64,000 bases of DNA from Amia ocellicauda (GCF_036373705.1 NC_089863.1:22132619-22196618); one strand, 5' to 3'; positions 9,227 to 19,851 are shown, counted from the stretch's first letter. A program made the numbers and translations. Notes: generated by a model from the letters alone, not told the origin.

Positions 9227-9481
9227 GTATTTACAAGTTGCCACAGAGAGAGACCGGATAGTACAGGTGAGAGGTAGCCATCTTGTTGTTTGACTAGATT
9301 CAGAATAGTCTTAGCATTGCTCATTTTGTTTTAAGTTTGCCTTAAATTGACGTTAGCATTGTCGGTAGTTTGCCTAAATTGAAGCCAATTCAGTTCAGCT
9401 GCTGAGTTGGTGAAAGTAAACAGGTTATAGAAGGGAGTTTTTGTCTAGGACTAGCAGGAATTCTGTTGCAGGAGGAGCCAG

Positions 9482-10115
9482 GTGGGGCCAATTAGGTGTG
9501 AATTGGGGGTAAAACCTAGGAGAGTTGAGACCTTAGAGCAGGACAGCGTAGAGAACTGCTGGGTTACAGTAGGTCGTAACCGCAGAAAAGGGCGTGCACA
9601 CCCCGTAGAGACACCCCAAGAGCTTGAATTGCCCAACAGGTTCCAACTGCTGGACACCGAGTTGGACAGTGACAGCTCAGAGGGTGATGGGGGGCAGTTG
9701 AGCACCAGAGCACCATGGTGCCCAATCCCCCCCCCAGACGAAGGAGGTAGTTATAGTAGGAGACTCAATTCTTAGAGGTGTAGATCACACAGTGTGTTCT
9801 AGTGACATGGAGACCCGCATTGGTATCTTGCCTGCCTGGTGCTCAGGTTGCAGATCTCCCTAAACTAGTAGACGGGCTACTGGCCAAAGCCGGGGGGAAT
9901 CCACCGGTCATGGTCAGGGAGACAGGCAGAGATTAGAAAGTTTAACACGTGGTTGAAAGCTTGGTGTAGGGAAGAGGGGTTTAGGTTTATGGAGCATTGG
10001 TCTTTCTTCTGGGATAGATGGGACCTGTACAAACCGGACGGTCTACATCTAAACAGAAGGGGGGCTAATGCATTGGAAGAGCGTATGTGCAGTGAAATTG
10101 AGAATCATTTAAACT
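9482..10115 (+). pseudogene. LINE ORF1 with SGNH/esterase-like domain, broken
   Basis: The 97-codon ORF at 9482-9775 has the start of ORF1; a run of nine C at ~9729 then shifts the frame. In other frames downstream are the esterase signatures: GDSILRGVD (block with catalytic Ser) and, near 10040-10065, DGLHLNRRGA with the catalytic His intact. Esterase-bearing ORF1 proteins are characteristic of CR1-clade LINEs. Confidence 0.7.
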
Positions 10116-10199
10116 AGGAACCAGGGGGGCAGGGAGCTTTGACAATGGGAGATGTTCCACTAAGGAAAGGAAACCAAGGCAAACTGCCAGTAGGAAAGT

Positions 10200-11094
10200 C
10201 CTGAAATGTTTGTACCTCAATGCCAGGAGTATAAGGAACAAGATGTTAGACTTGGAAGCCACAGTGCTGGTGTGTGACTATGATGTTGTAGGAGTGACAG
10301 AAACATGGCTTACAGAAAATGATGGGGATGAATACAAGTTGGAAGGATATACACAGTTTAGGAGAGACAGGCAAAATTGAAGAGGGGGTGGGGTAGCATT
10401 ATATGTGAAAAATGACATTGAGGCAGAAGAACTTGTATTAGATCCCAGTAACGGAACAGAATCTTTGTGGGTGAAACTTTTGAACAAGAGATCTGGAGGA
10501 TTAGCGGTAGGAGTGTGTTACAGGCCACCAAACTCAGATATTCAGAAAGATGCTGCATTGTAAAGTGTAATCAGGACTGCATGTAGCAAGGATGTGGCTG
10601 TTATAATGGGGGATTTCAATTTCCCAAACTTAGACTGGGAAAGCCCAGTGGGGACTACAGAAGCAGAAATGGAAATGGTTGAGATGGTAAATGACTGCTT
10701 TCTAACTCAATTTGTCAGGGAACCAACCAGAGAGAGCGCATGTATTGACTTGATCTTTTCAAATGACCAAGATAGAGTCAGGGGGACAGTAGTTAGAGAA
10801 CCAATGGCAAATTGTGATCACAATATGGTTGTCTTTGAGGCATTCTTTCAAAAAACAAGGTCCAAGTCTAAAACAATGGTCTACAATTTTAGAAAAGCAA
10901 ACCTTGAAGGTATGAGACAGCACTTAGAAGAGGTAGACTGGAGCACACTGGATACAGAGTTAGTTGAAAATGCATGGGTATATTTTAAGAATATAGTACT
11001 CGAGGCTCAGGAGCAATTTGAATCAAAACATAGCAAATTGAGGAACAAAAATCATTGGCCAAAATGGTATAATAGAGGTATGCAAAAAATATAA
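10200..11094 (+). pseudogene. LINE endonuclease domain, broken
   Basis: APE-type endonuclease: an N-terminal NARSIRNKM motif near 10220, TETWL near 10300, GVCYRPPNS near 10510, MGDFNFPNLDW at the start of the open 166-codon part (10594-11094), then DLIFSND and CDHNMV. In-frame stops include TGA at ~10378 and TAA at 10561-10563. This copy keeps the Leu codon after FPN that became TAA in the beta copies. Confidence 0.8.
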
Positions 11095-11105
11095 AGAGGA
11101 AGACA

Positions 11106-12237
11106 ATGTTGTATAGTGCATACAAAAGGGATGGTGACGAAACAAAATACATAGAATATGTTGAGCTGCAAAGAGATCTTAAGAATGGGATCAGGAAAGC
11201 AGAGAGGGAATTAGAAAGAAAAATAGCTCTTGGAGCTCAAACCAATGCAAAGAGCTTTTTTCAATATCACAACAGCAAGCGGTTAATAAAGGAGGAGGTG
11301 AAACAGATAAAGGGCAAAAACGGAGGTATCTTGGAAATTGAACAAGATGTGGCAAATATTCTAAATGAGTATTTCACAGAGGTTTTTACAAAAGAAAAAA
11401 CAGATGACATGCCACAGGTTGACAATCAGTCCAGTCAATCCCTAAGAGAGATCAGGATAAATGAGGAGGAGGTACTAAAGGGACTAGCAGAATTAAAAAC
11501 AAACAAATCACCTGGGCCAGATGGGATATTTCCAACAGTACTTCAAGAAAATAGGTGGCTCAGCAGATACAATCTTGGCAGCACAGGCTATTCAGAGGAA
11601 CTTAGATAATATTCAGTTGTGGGCTGACACCTGGCAAATGCAATTCAATGTGGACAAGTGCAAGGTAATACATGCAGGTAACAAAAATGTCCACTATAAT
11701 TACACTATGGGAGGTACAGATCTACATGAAGTAACGCATGAGAAAGACCTAGGAGTCTATGTGGACTCCTCACTTTCTCCATCCAAGCAATGTGGGGAAG
11801 CAATAAAAAAGGCAAACAGAATGCTAGGGTATATTGTCAAAAGTGTAGAATTTAAAACAAGGGCAGTCATGTTAAGACTGTACAATGCGCTAGTTAGACC
11901 TCATCTGGAATACTGTGTACAGTTCTGGGCACCACACTTCAAAAAGGATATTGCTGCCTTAGAGGCAGTTCAGAGGAGAGCAACCAGACTTATTCCACGT
12001 CTTCAAGGGAAAGTCCTACTCGGAGAGACTGAGAGAACTGAACCTTTTCACCCTGGTACAGAGGAGACTACCCGGGGACAGAAATGGAAATTGGGCTTCA
12101 AGGCATTCAAAACGGAAAACAGGAGACACTTCTTTACACAGAGAGTAGTCACAATCTGTAATAAACTACCCAGCGATGTGGTTGAAGCTGAAAGTTTGGG
12201 AACATTTAAAAATGGTCTGGAATGGATCCTTGGTTAA
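11106..12237 (+). pseudogene. LINE ORF2 remnant lacking the RT palm
   Basis: Linker ORF (11106-11609, 167 codons) and post-palm ORF (11521-12237, 238 codons) overlap out of frame across the deletion that removed the palm. Same joins as at 1996-3139. The last codons differ: it stops at ILG and lacks the GSLRY end of copy 1. Confidence 0.85.
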
Positions 12238-12371
12238 TGACCACCAAACGAGCAAGATGGGTCGAATGGTCCCCTCTCGTTTGTTAACTCTCTTATGTTC
12301 TTAAAAGTGTCTGAAGCAGCATGAAAGAGCACACAAGACAGCTGAGAACAGACAGAGAGGGGAGTGTATAT

Positions 12372-12443
12372 TGCGTTGGCCGGGAATCGAACCCGGGGCA
12401 ACTGCTTGGAAGGCAGCTATGCTAACCACTATACCACCAACGC
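12372..12443 (-). tRNA. tRNA-Gly-TCC: tRNA-Gly(TCC), intact, copy 2
   Basis: 72-nt cloverleaf with perfect acceptor (GCGTTGG/CCAACGC), T-stem CCGGG/CCCGG, T-loop TTCGATT, discriminator A and anticodon TCC in loop CTTCCAA. The only fully paired Gly(TCC) in the window. No TTTT run close downstream. Confidence 0.92.
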
Positions 12444-12669
12444 TTAGAAACTGCTTCCCCACAATATCTCACTGTGGTCGAACATGATTCCAGGATTGCA
12501 AAGTGGCAGGCAATTTGTTTTCCAAATTGCAATCGGTGAACATTTGGGAAGCCCTGCGATATCAGCAGTTTCCTGTTCCTGAGTGCGGAAGGAAAATGTC
12601 CATTAGCATCTTTCCAGATTGCACTTTATTCAGACCTTTCCGAAATGAAACAAAACCAAAGTTGAAACA

Positions 12670-12741
12670 CACCAGAGGATGGTTTCAATCCATCGACCTC
12701 TGGGTTATGGGCCCAGCACGCTTCCGCTGCGCCACTCTGCT
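12670..12741 (-). tRNA. Initiator tRNA-Met(CAT)-like, copy 2
   Basis: Initiator hallmarks are present: A1-T72 pair, anticodon stem CTGGG/CCCAG, loop CCCATAA and A54. Departures from the vertebrate gene are one acceptor mismatch (G2-G71), discriminator G and C56 to T in the T-loop (ATTGAAA). A TTTT run lies ~20 nt downstream. Possibly weak or inactive. Confidence 0.75.
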
Positions 12742-13010
12742 CCTTGGGCACTCACCCACCTGTTAACGTCACAGCCACTCCTATATTGCATATTGCAAGC
12801 AATACAAGTTTGCAAAGCCCTGCGTTATTTCCACTTTCCTGTTCAAGACTGCACACCGAGCTTCTCCATGCGCTGGAGCAGCTTTCCAGGTTTCAGTGCC
12901 TTCACATTTCACCCTGTATGTGCTGTGGGAAGCATCATGTCAATTGTTTTGAACTAAGTGGATCGGGGCTCAGTCTGAGCTCAGATCCGAGCTTAAAAAT
13001 GACCGTGCTT

Positions 13011-13083
13011 CTGAGCAGCTGGGACTCAAAGCCACACTACCTGGCTTAGGAACCCAGTGTCTGATCCACTAGGACACGGGGGC
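13011..13083 (-). pseudogene. tRNA-Arg(CCT)-like, copy 2
   Basis: Same acceptor-stem loss as copy 1, anticodon loop TTCCTAA kept. Confidence 0.7.
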
Positions 13084-13108
13084 TCAGGCAGACAGTATCG
13101 GAAAATGG

Positions 13109-13132
13109 AAATAAATAAATAAATAAATAAAA
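13109..13132 (+). repeat. (AAAT)n microsatellite
   Basis: Shorter allele of the AAAT run found in each block G. Confidence 0.9.
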
Positions 13133-13539
13133 TGATGCTGCGCGTTACACAATAGACACCAGGTAAAGAAGTGAATAGTTACAGGAACTGTCACGTAAGC
13201 TCCTCAACTTGAAACGGGCACATACGAACTCCTGTGAAATAACACGAGATGGATAACTACCCCTTCTCTGCTGCAGCAGAATGTGACTACCTATTGCGCA
13301 GATTATTGCGTCAATCGATTCGAAAAGAGGGCTGGCATTTGTCACCAATGTGTCTCGTTTTATTTCTGAAATATAACTCCCAGAAAATATTGTCTGTGTT
13401 TTTGAAATTGAATAACCTCAAAAGAAAGAAATGATCCAGTCAATTGCTAAAGAAGAGTCTTGCCGCTGCATTCTGGAATGAAGAAAAGAATGAAATGACA
13501 AGTACAATCAAATCAAGAAAGAGAGCGGGCTGTGTCGGA

Positions 13540-13610
13540 TGCGCCAGCCGGGAATCGAACCCGAGTCACAAGAATGGGAATCTTGTATGATACCACTACA
13601 CCACTGGCGC
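13540..13610 (-). tRNA. tRNA-Gly-CCC: tRNA-Gly(CCC), intact, copy 2
   Basis: 71-nt cloverleaf: acceptor GCGCCAG/CTGGCGC, T-stem TCGGG/CCCGG (one wobble), T-loop TTCGATT, anticodon loop TTCCCAT, discriminator A. All expected identity positions are present. Confidence 0.93.
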
Positions 13611-13994
13611 TGCTGTGGAAGCTCTGGCTTGCGTCCTTGAAGCAAATTCATAGAAAGCGTCCCATGGGACAAGATGATGTCTTAATGATTATCCTTATTA
13701 GTCTGTTGTCGATCTGCTTAATACGTACCTAGCCAATCACTACATCACAGGTGCAGAGACAATCAGTATGAAGGCGAACACGATTTCGTTAACGTGTGCC
13801 CATTTACAAGTTCAATGAATGTATACATAAATAAAGCAGATCTGGGTTTTCCTCTGAAACATTAAGGACTGGTTTCATAAATGCGTCCATAAGTCCATAA
13901 ACGCCACGAGTGCAACTCTATTGTAGCTGCTGTTACTGTACAATTCATCGTGATACGTGTGTGTTTTATTTCAGCTGTAACTCGCCCTGGTTAA

Positions 13995-14714
13995 GCACGT
14001 CTACGGTGTAATTTAAAAATATTACAGAAATTGTCGTTTGCAGTTACAAATCTGTAGTAAGAGTAATACGTTAAGGGAGTGAAGTTCAGCAATTTAAAAT
14101 ACAAATCTACTAGCACATATCTTGATAAAAATTACAATAATAACAATAATAATAATACATAGCAAATATTTATTTTAGTGTTGCACATGGAAAGTTTTCT
14201 TACAGTAACTTCTGAATATAATGTTGTCTATACCCTTTTAGCTATTCGTAATATCTCTTAACAGAAACTTGTATATTTTTAGCTGTCTCCAATCATCTAA
14301 AGCATACAGAATAAGACAGCCACAAAAGTCCTTTCCACACCAGGCTCTATCGCTCGTAGTGTTGCTTTCTGTCTTCATTTTTAAAACGAAACACAAAACC
14401 AAACCCACAATCGCTCCGCTCCTCCCACAACAGGGGGTGGACTTCCGACACTGGCCTGGTTTTCCTGTGGCGCTTTATTAAAACAACAAAAGATAACAGT
14501 ATGTCTCTGTCATTATCAACTGCTTGTGTTGGTGTAGCTTTGAAATTGTTTATTGAGGTCCCGCAACGTTTGGGGTGTAATGCAGAGTAATGTAAAAGTA
14601 AAGTAACTAATTACATTCTCCAGGAAGTAATAAGTAAAGTGTTTAGTTAGTTTTGATATGAGTAACGAGTACAATGTAAGACATTACTTTTTGTGAGTAA
14701 CGACCCCAACACTG
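13995..14714 (+). mobile_element. hAT-like element, right part
   Basis: Interior and right end of the hAT-like element, ending CACTG and followed by CTCTTTTC. Its first part is of the block-G version, but from about 14340 it is nearly identical to the complete copy at 33119-34025, so a recombination join lies inside it. Confidence 0.7.
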
Positions 14715-14965
14715 CTCTTTTCCTTCTCTTTTGGCTTGTTTGTTTGTTGTTGAAAGAGATACAAAGTTTGAGAGTGTCTCGTTTTATTTCTGAAATATAA
14801 CTCCCAGAAAGTATGGTCTTTGTGTTCTTGAAATTGAATAACCTCAAAAGAAAGAAATGGTCCAATGAATTGCCGAAGAAAAGTCTAGCCGCTGTATTCT
14901 GGAATGAAGAAAAAAATGAAATGACAAGGGCAATCAAAGCAAGTAAGACAGTAGGCTGTGTGGCA

Positions 14966-15036
14966 TACGCTAGCCAGAAATCGAACGCAACTCACAAGAA
15001 CAGGAACCTTGTATGATACCACTACACCACTGGCGC
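14966..15036 (-). pseudogene. tRNA-Gly-derived pseudogene with CCT anticodon, copy 1
   Basis: Paralogue of Gly(CCC) with the same 71-nt frame and flanks. The anticodon loop is TTCCTGT (anticodon CCT, an Arg codon reader), the T-stem has a mismatch and several wobbles, and the acceptor has a C-A mismatch. Seven copies share this. Confidence 0.8.
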
Positions 15037-15286
15037 TGCGGGGAAGCTCTAGATTCTGTCACCGAAGCAAATGCACAAGACATATAAAACGCGTCCCCTG
15101 GGGCACAATGGTCTTTTAATAATTATCTGTAATAATCTGCAGTCGAACTGCTTAATACGTACCTAGCTAATCACTACATCACAGGCGCATGGTTGTCATT
15201 CGGGGAAAATATGTGTTCACGAATGTTCATCGGAGTGGTTGTCATGCTAAGAGGTCAGTTGGAGTAGAGGGAGCTGGCCATGCCGT

Positions 15287-15359
15287 GCCTCGTTGGCGCA
15301 GTAGGTAGCGCGTCAGTCTCATAATCTGAAGGTGGTGAGTTTGACCCTCACACGGGGCA
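15287..15359 (+). tRNA. Elongator tRNA-Met(CAT), copy 2 (T-loop variant)
   Basis: All stems pair and the anticodon is CAT, but the T-loop is TTTGACC: C56 is lost, which also damages the B-box. Likely impaired. Confidence 0.78.
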
Positions 15360-15474
15360 AGCACTCTTCCTTTATCTTTGAGTTCTACCACACTGATCTC
15401 CAGCTGCAGAAAAAAGGCGCACAACTGTGCAATAAAGTGGTTGCTTGCGCTGTCTGAAGAAATTCATGGCAAAA

Positions 15475-15547
15475 TGCCAAATCCTGGGATGGAACAAGGG
15501 ACCTTTAGATGTTCAGTCTATCGCTCCCCCAACTGAGCTATTTCGGC
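15475..15547 (-). pseudogene. tRNA-Phe(GAA)-like, copy 2
   Basis: Same shared lesions as copy 1. Confidence 0.75.
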
Positions 15548-15673
15548 CATTGGTGAGATGACGTCGTGATCCCAAAAGTCAAAGTGAAGGAAGCCCTGGC
15601 AGAACACAGTCATTGAAAAGTTCATTGTTTTCCATGACGTCGGCAACGACTCAATTTGATCACTGCAACACAA

Positions 15674-15756
15674 GTCAGGATGGCCGAGTGGTGTAAGGTG
15701 CTGCGTGCAGGTCATCGTCTCCTGTAGAGGCTTGGCTTTGAATCCCACCTCTGACA
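15674..15756 (+). pseudogene. tRNA-Leu(CAG)-like, copy 2
   Basis: Same loss of T33 and T-arm damage as copy 1. Confidence 0.78.
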
Positions 15757-16342
15757 AGGGTCCTTTTACCACTCAGGAGCACACACTTACCCGTGCTGGC
15801 GACAAGGACAACAAGAGTTGAGGACTGTGTTGAAAACGACATTACACAAAGAATTCAATGTTTAAAGAAATACATCAATACATAAATCAATGGACATGTA
15901 TTTATTCATTGATTGATTGACTTCAACATGTCTTAATTTAGTCGCTGTACCCACAAAGCAACACTCAGCATAGTGGAGGCTATAGCTCGGCGTTATTGCG
16001 TGTACCTTACATGTATCACCCCTGGCACCTGGCCCTGATAACTCCCTACTTTTTGACCACAGTCTGTCTGTGACTTGAACCCGAGAAGTAAAAATGATGC
16101 ACATGGGCGCTTGCAATCTCGTTGTTTCAATCACATATCACAGTGGATGCGTACACACGGTGTTTCTCGGAGATTGCTGGGACAGTAACGAATGTGTTCC
16201 TTGCTTTACATGTCATCTAGCGCACAGTAGCTTTTTCTCCTTCTTTTTGCCCATATCATCCACATATTGTGCCTTTGGGGAACGCCTCCGAAACAGATTT
16301 AGAATGCTCTGAGATTCAAGAAACGACAGTGCAACTCTTTTC

Positions 16343-16370
16343 CAGGGTTGTGGGTAACGCGTTACTAAGT
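16343..16370 (+). mobile_element. hAT-like element, 5' stub
   Basis: 28 bp of the left end after target duplicate CTCTTTTC (16335-16342); the rest is replaced by the proviral segment. Confidence 0.75.
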
Positions 16371-16376
16371 CTGAGT

Positions 16377-16943
16377 TGTAGAACCACGTTGGAAATAAGT
16401 GGAGAAGTCGCGGAGATAAAGCAAATAGAACTTTAATGGAGCCGGCTCGGAAGCTCCACGTCAGAAATAATTCCTTCAGTGAGACTTAATGTTTACAAAC
16501 ATGTGTACAACTTTATAGGAAAAATGACGTAACATCTTATGGCCGTTCATCCAATCTGAAGATTTTATGATCTGTCCACCCGTGAAGAGGTGATGGATCC
16601 AAAGCAGATGTCCATCTTTGATGTGCACTAGGAAGATGCGATCCCACGGTCGTCATTTACCTAGTGTCAATCGTTCTTTAACAAAAACAATTCCTGCCTA
16701 TCTGGAGAAACGATTAAGTCATAAACAAATTCTCAGCAGACAGCTGTAGGCTATTTCGGCACTGTGTAATCTTTCATTACTGACAGGAGTTTCTAACAAA
16801 TCGACCTTGTTGACCCTTTACTTGTCCTGCTAAATCAAATCTGCTCAATCTGTATACAAAACTACTTCTAATGCTAGTATTAATATAAAACATTATATAA
16901 TTATCACAACACACTTTCTTCAACTTCCTATACAGAGTCTTAA
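16377..16943 (-). repeat. 3' LTR of provirus 1
   Basis: 567 bp. On the coding strand it begins at the T of TTAAGACTCTG (TGAAGACTCTG in provirus 2) and ends CTACA. It lacks 16 bp present in the 5' LTR (ACAGGTCCGGGTCC region). TATAAAG box complement at 16511-16517. Confidence 0.9.
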
Positions 16944-16955
16944 TTCCCTGCTGTT
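16944..16955 (-). promoter_or_regulatory. Candidate polypurine tract, provirus 1
   Basis: Coding-strand AGCAGGGAA immediately before the 3' LTR, placed like GGGGGAA before TGAAAG in murine gammaretroviruses. Short and imperfect. Confidence 0.45.
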
Positions 16956-17379
16956 TGGCAATAGAGCAAAGCGGAAAGAAGCCAAAGAAAAGTTATGTTT
17001 ATCAGTTACAAGCAAGGGGTTAGGAAGATTTGACGCTGCGTTTTCAGCTCCTTCATCCCAACCCTTCCCCGTGGGGTGTATATGTGTGTATGGCGAGTGT
17101 AAGGGTGTCCCTGCTGTCGGGGAGAGCGATAAGTGTGTGTCCCTAAATGTGAATGTACAGAATGTCCTGTAGGCGTGAGTGAGTGACCTTTGTAATAGTA
17201 TCTTTCCAATGCATCCTTTGGTTTTCCTTGAGTCATGAGGTTTATTGCCTTTGATACTAAATCCATTTGTCCTCAGTCACATGGAGCCTCCAGAACCAAG
17301 GGGATAGAATAAGATTTGTGTCAATGGGTGTGTGAGTTTTGCTCCTCCCGAGTGAGGGACGGTGTCGTTTAGTAGAAAT
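16956..17379 (-). other. 3' region between env and 3' LTR, provirus 1
   Basis: About 420 bp after the env stop. It holds an 86-codon ORF (17006-17266) starting MDLVSKAINLMTQGK and a 75-codon ORF (17277-17504) that overlaps the env end in another frame. Neither resembles a protein I know. Both recur in provirus 2 with few changes, as expected of a recent duplicate, so conservation is not evidence of coding. Confidence 0.4.
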
Positions 17380-18576
17380 TTAGAGAAAGTCTGCCAACGA
17401 GGGTGTTTTAATTGCAGCTGTAACCATAGTAGATACATTATGAGGTTTACAAAGTTGTTGAGATGCTCTTTGAACAGTGTATTTAAGACATAAAAAAGAA
17501 ACATACAGACATAGCAGAATAGTAACTACCGATATCAATCCTTTTAATACAATCATACCCAGATTATCAAAGGTATCAGCAAGCCATCCCCAGAGGGTTT
17601 TTCCTCCGGAGGACTGGTGTATCTTTGTAGTTGCTTTCCTAATGTGCTCTATAAGATTATAAATGTGTTCAGAGTTATCTGGTATGTAAGTACAGCATTC
17701 CTGCCCTATAATGGCACATGTCCCTCCTTGTGCTGCTAGCAAGAAATCTAGAGCTAGCCTGTTCTGGAGGGCAACAGTTCGCATAGCCACTATTTCAGTT
17801 GTTAAATTGCTGAGAACTTCAGTTGTAGAAATACTTAATGTTTCTAATATACCAGCTACTAATCTGATTTCCTTTATTGCTCTTCCGACTCCATACATAG
17901 GAAATAGTATGGAAGCAAACCTGTCTCCTTCCCCTATCTCACCTTTAGGGTGAGTAAATTGTTCTATATCTGGAAGGTATTTATCTTCAGTGTGGCGCAA
18001 AGCTGGCACCACAAATCCTAAATAACAAGAACCTGTGAACTTACAAGGAAGTTCCCAATATGCCCGCATGCCGCATATCCAATAAGTCCCATTCCATGAA
18101 GCGTAAAATCGACAAGTCTGATACCTAAAGTCAAGACCATCGATAGCCACAGTGTGATTACAAGTACTATTACCTATCAATTGGGATTGCATGGTTTGGT
18201 TATAGTATGAAACACACACAGATCCTTTGTTACTGTGAGCCAAGTCAATATATGGCATTTTAAAATATCTTCTATTCTGATCCATCTTCGGTCTAAAGTA
18301 CCATTCTCCTGTGATGCCTAAGGCATAATCATATGCATACCGTACATTAGAGGCAACTCTAAGTTGTGAATAATCAGAAAATACTGGAATTGGAATGGGG
18401 ATCATTGGAACCCCTTTCTTAGTGTCGTGTGGAATGTGGGAACAAACCCAACATTTTGTTTTATTAAGGGCATTTGCATAGGTGCGTGTCATTTGGATAA
18501 ATTTGTTATCTGTCCATGATTCAACTAAGGACAGGCAGATCAGTCCAAATACTCTAGTGTACACAGTCGTCGTCAT
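17380..18576 (-). CDS. env: Endogenous retroviral Env (gamma-type), full open frame
   Basis: 398 residues, uninterrupted. Visible in order: hydrophobic N-terminal leader (~1-21), surface-unit motif CWVC at 42-45, several N-glycosylation sequons, a hydrophobic stretch near 220-232 that could be a fusion peptide, the CX6CC motif at 287-295 next to an ALQNRLALDFLL segment of the immunosuppressive-domain type, a membrane anchor at ~341-366 and a short tail. CWVC with CX6CC indicates gamma-type, disulphide-linked subunits. No basic furin site is seen between the subunits, and the protein is short for the family, so processing and fusion are uncertain. A splice acceptor lies 20 nt before the ATG. 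It is the only retroviral gene left open. Confidence 0.93.
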   Translation of the reverse strand: MTTTVYTRVFGLICLSLVESWTDNKFIQMTRTYANALNKTKCWVCSHIPHDTKKGVPMIPIPIPVFSDYSQLRVASNVRYAYDYALGITGEWYFRPKMDQNRRYFKMPYIDLAHSNKGSVCVSYYNQTMQSQLIGNSTCNHTVAIDGLDFRYQTCRFYASWNGTYWICGMRAYWELPCKFTGSCYLGFVVPALRHTEDKYLPDIEQFTHPKGEIGEGDRFASILFPMYGVGRAIKEIRLVAGILETLSISTTEVLSNLTTEIVAMRTVALQNRLALDFLLAAQGGTCAIIGQECCTYIPDNSEHIYNLIEHIRKATTKIHQSSGGKTLWGWLADTFDNLGMIVLKGLISVVTILLCLYVSFLCLKYTVQRASQQLCKPHNVSTMVTAAIKTPSLADFL

Positions 18577-18596
18577 GCTGGATTATCTCTTAGTAC

Positions 18597-18602
18597 CTGT
18601 AG
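18597..18602 (-). promoter_or_regulatory. Candidate env splice acceptor, provirus 1
   Basis: On the coding strand a pyrimidine tract TTTTGTCCCCCTACAG ends here, 20 nt before the env ATG. With the donor at 23755-23760 it would make a subgenomic env mRNA. Confidence 0.65.
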
Positions 18603-18615
18603 GGGGACAAAACCT

Positions 18616-19851
18616 TTACCAGTTAGGGGAATGTCTCTCAAAATTCAGGAAATCTGCAACTGTTGCTTTCCTAGGAATGAGAAAAGATAAAGGTTTAGTA
18701 CACAGTTCTCCTGGATTATAATTTTTAACTTGTGAACAATGTTTCCATCTAGTACCCCCCTCCTGTCCGTCAATACAAACCGAAGTGTCTGTAGAAAGAA
18801 GGACATTATGTGGTCCTGTCCATTTGGGCCTGAGCCCTGGTCTGCTTGGAAATTTTTCACACATTACTTGTGAACCAACCTCAGGAAGTGTTGTTGGCAT
18901 TTCCTCTTTGAGTTCCAAGTCTCTGAGGGACTGGAGATCACGTGCTTGTGATCTAAGTTTTTTTAAGTGTGTACATAGCTGTGCCACATACTGTTTAAGA
19001 TGGTCTTTGAATGGAGCACTGGGATCAATGGGACCCCAGATGCCAGCAGGGAGTTGCATAGCTCTCCCTGTCATTAACTCATATGGAGAAAGCTGAGTAC
19101 TCCGATTAGGTGATGCTCTAAGTTTATACAGCACAGCGGGGAGTGCTACTCTCCATCCCTTGCCTGTAGTTAACAGGGCTTTTGCCAAACTTTTCTTCAG
19201 TGTCCGGTTAGTGCTCTCCACTAAGCCTGAACTCTGAGGGTGATAAGGTATATGAAATCGTTGTTTTACCCCAGCAGTAAACATGCTTCCTTCATCACCT
19301 TACCGGTGAAATGAGTCCCTTGATCTGAGTCCATTTGACGGGGCACACCCCATCGAGGAATAACCTCAGTTGCTAGGACTCGTGCTGCAGTGGTGGCAGA
19401 GCAGTCCCTGCAGGGGAAAGCCTCAACCCATTTTGTGAAATGGTCAATTATTACCAAGCAATAGGATGTCCCATGACATTTTGTCAGGGGTCCTGTAAAG
19501 TCAATTTGAATATTTTCCCACGGACCTCGAGGCCGGGGCTGGTGTGATTTAGTGACTTTGATCGGTTTACCTGGGTTTACTTGTGCGCAAGGAATACACT
19601 GTTGACACCACTTCGCAGTGTCCCTGCCTATGCCAGGCCACCACCAGTGTTCACGCAATTGAGTTAACATGGCCTTGTGACCCGTGTGAGCTGGGCCATG
19701 GTACTGGTCCAGAAGCATTGACCTAATACACTGGGGTGCTAATACACATTGTAAGTTAGGACTTCGCCACAAACCGTCTGAGTGTACTGCACCTCCCTTA
19801 ACCCACTCTTGTACTTCATTCTTCTCACAGTCTTTCTGTAGCTGTGCGAGG
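18616..19851 (-). pseudogene. pol: Retroviral integrase, frameshifted, provirus 1
   Basis: Integrase split over two frames. The upstream ORF (19266-19772) has the HX3H...CX2C zinc site (YHGPAHT, CQQCIPC), the first catalytic Asp in IQIDFTGPL and the second in SDQGTHF. The downstream ORF (18616-19284) has the catalytic Glu in SGLVESTNRTLK and the C-terminal domain. The shift falls at a run of four G (19269-19272 on the plus strand). The frame is also offset from RT at an A8 run (~19859-19866). Confidence 0.9.

Larger units (their letters stand above)
9227..12306 (+). mobile_element. CR1/L3-clade LINE, longest alpha-type copy (alpha type 2)
   Basis: Starts at AGTATTTACAAGTTGCC, the same 5' point as the beta copies. 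Contains 5' UTR, ORF1 with an esterase-like domain, endonuclease, linker and post-palm RT part, then the common 3' end. It lacks ~350 bp in the 5' region relative to beta copies (join at ~9509), and lacks the RT palm and the ~100-bp C-terminal segment, exactly as in the other alpha copies. All frames are interrupted. Confidence 0.88.
12307..13994. repeat. Array block G, copy 2
   Basis: Same organisation as copy 1. It holds the best-preserved Gly(TCC) and an intact Gly(CCC). Spacers have no supportable gene. Confidence 0.8.
14715..16342. repeat. Array block A, copy 2
   Basis: Complete block: decayed Gly-like locus, Met, Phe-like, Leu-like, then the 585-bp spacer without gene (15757-16342). 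It follows the hAT target duplicate and leads into a hAT stub and provirus 1. Confidence 0.85.

Noticed and set aside
16377-16934. LTR ending at CCTATACA with a perfect GAGT duplicate
   Set aside because: Both inner and outer edges continue identically for 9 bp in provirus 2 (GAGTCTTCA), and the PPT then fits directly; the longer LTR is preferred, though the shorter cannot be fully excluded.
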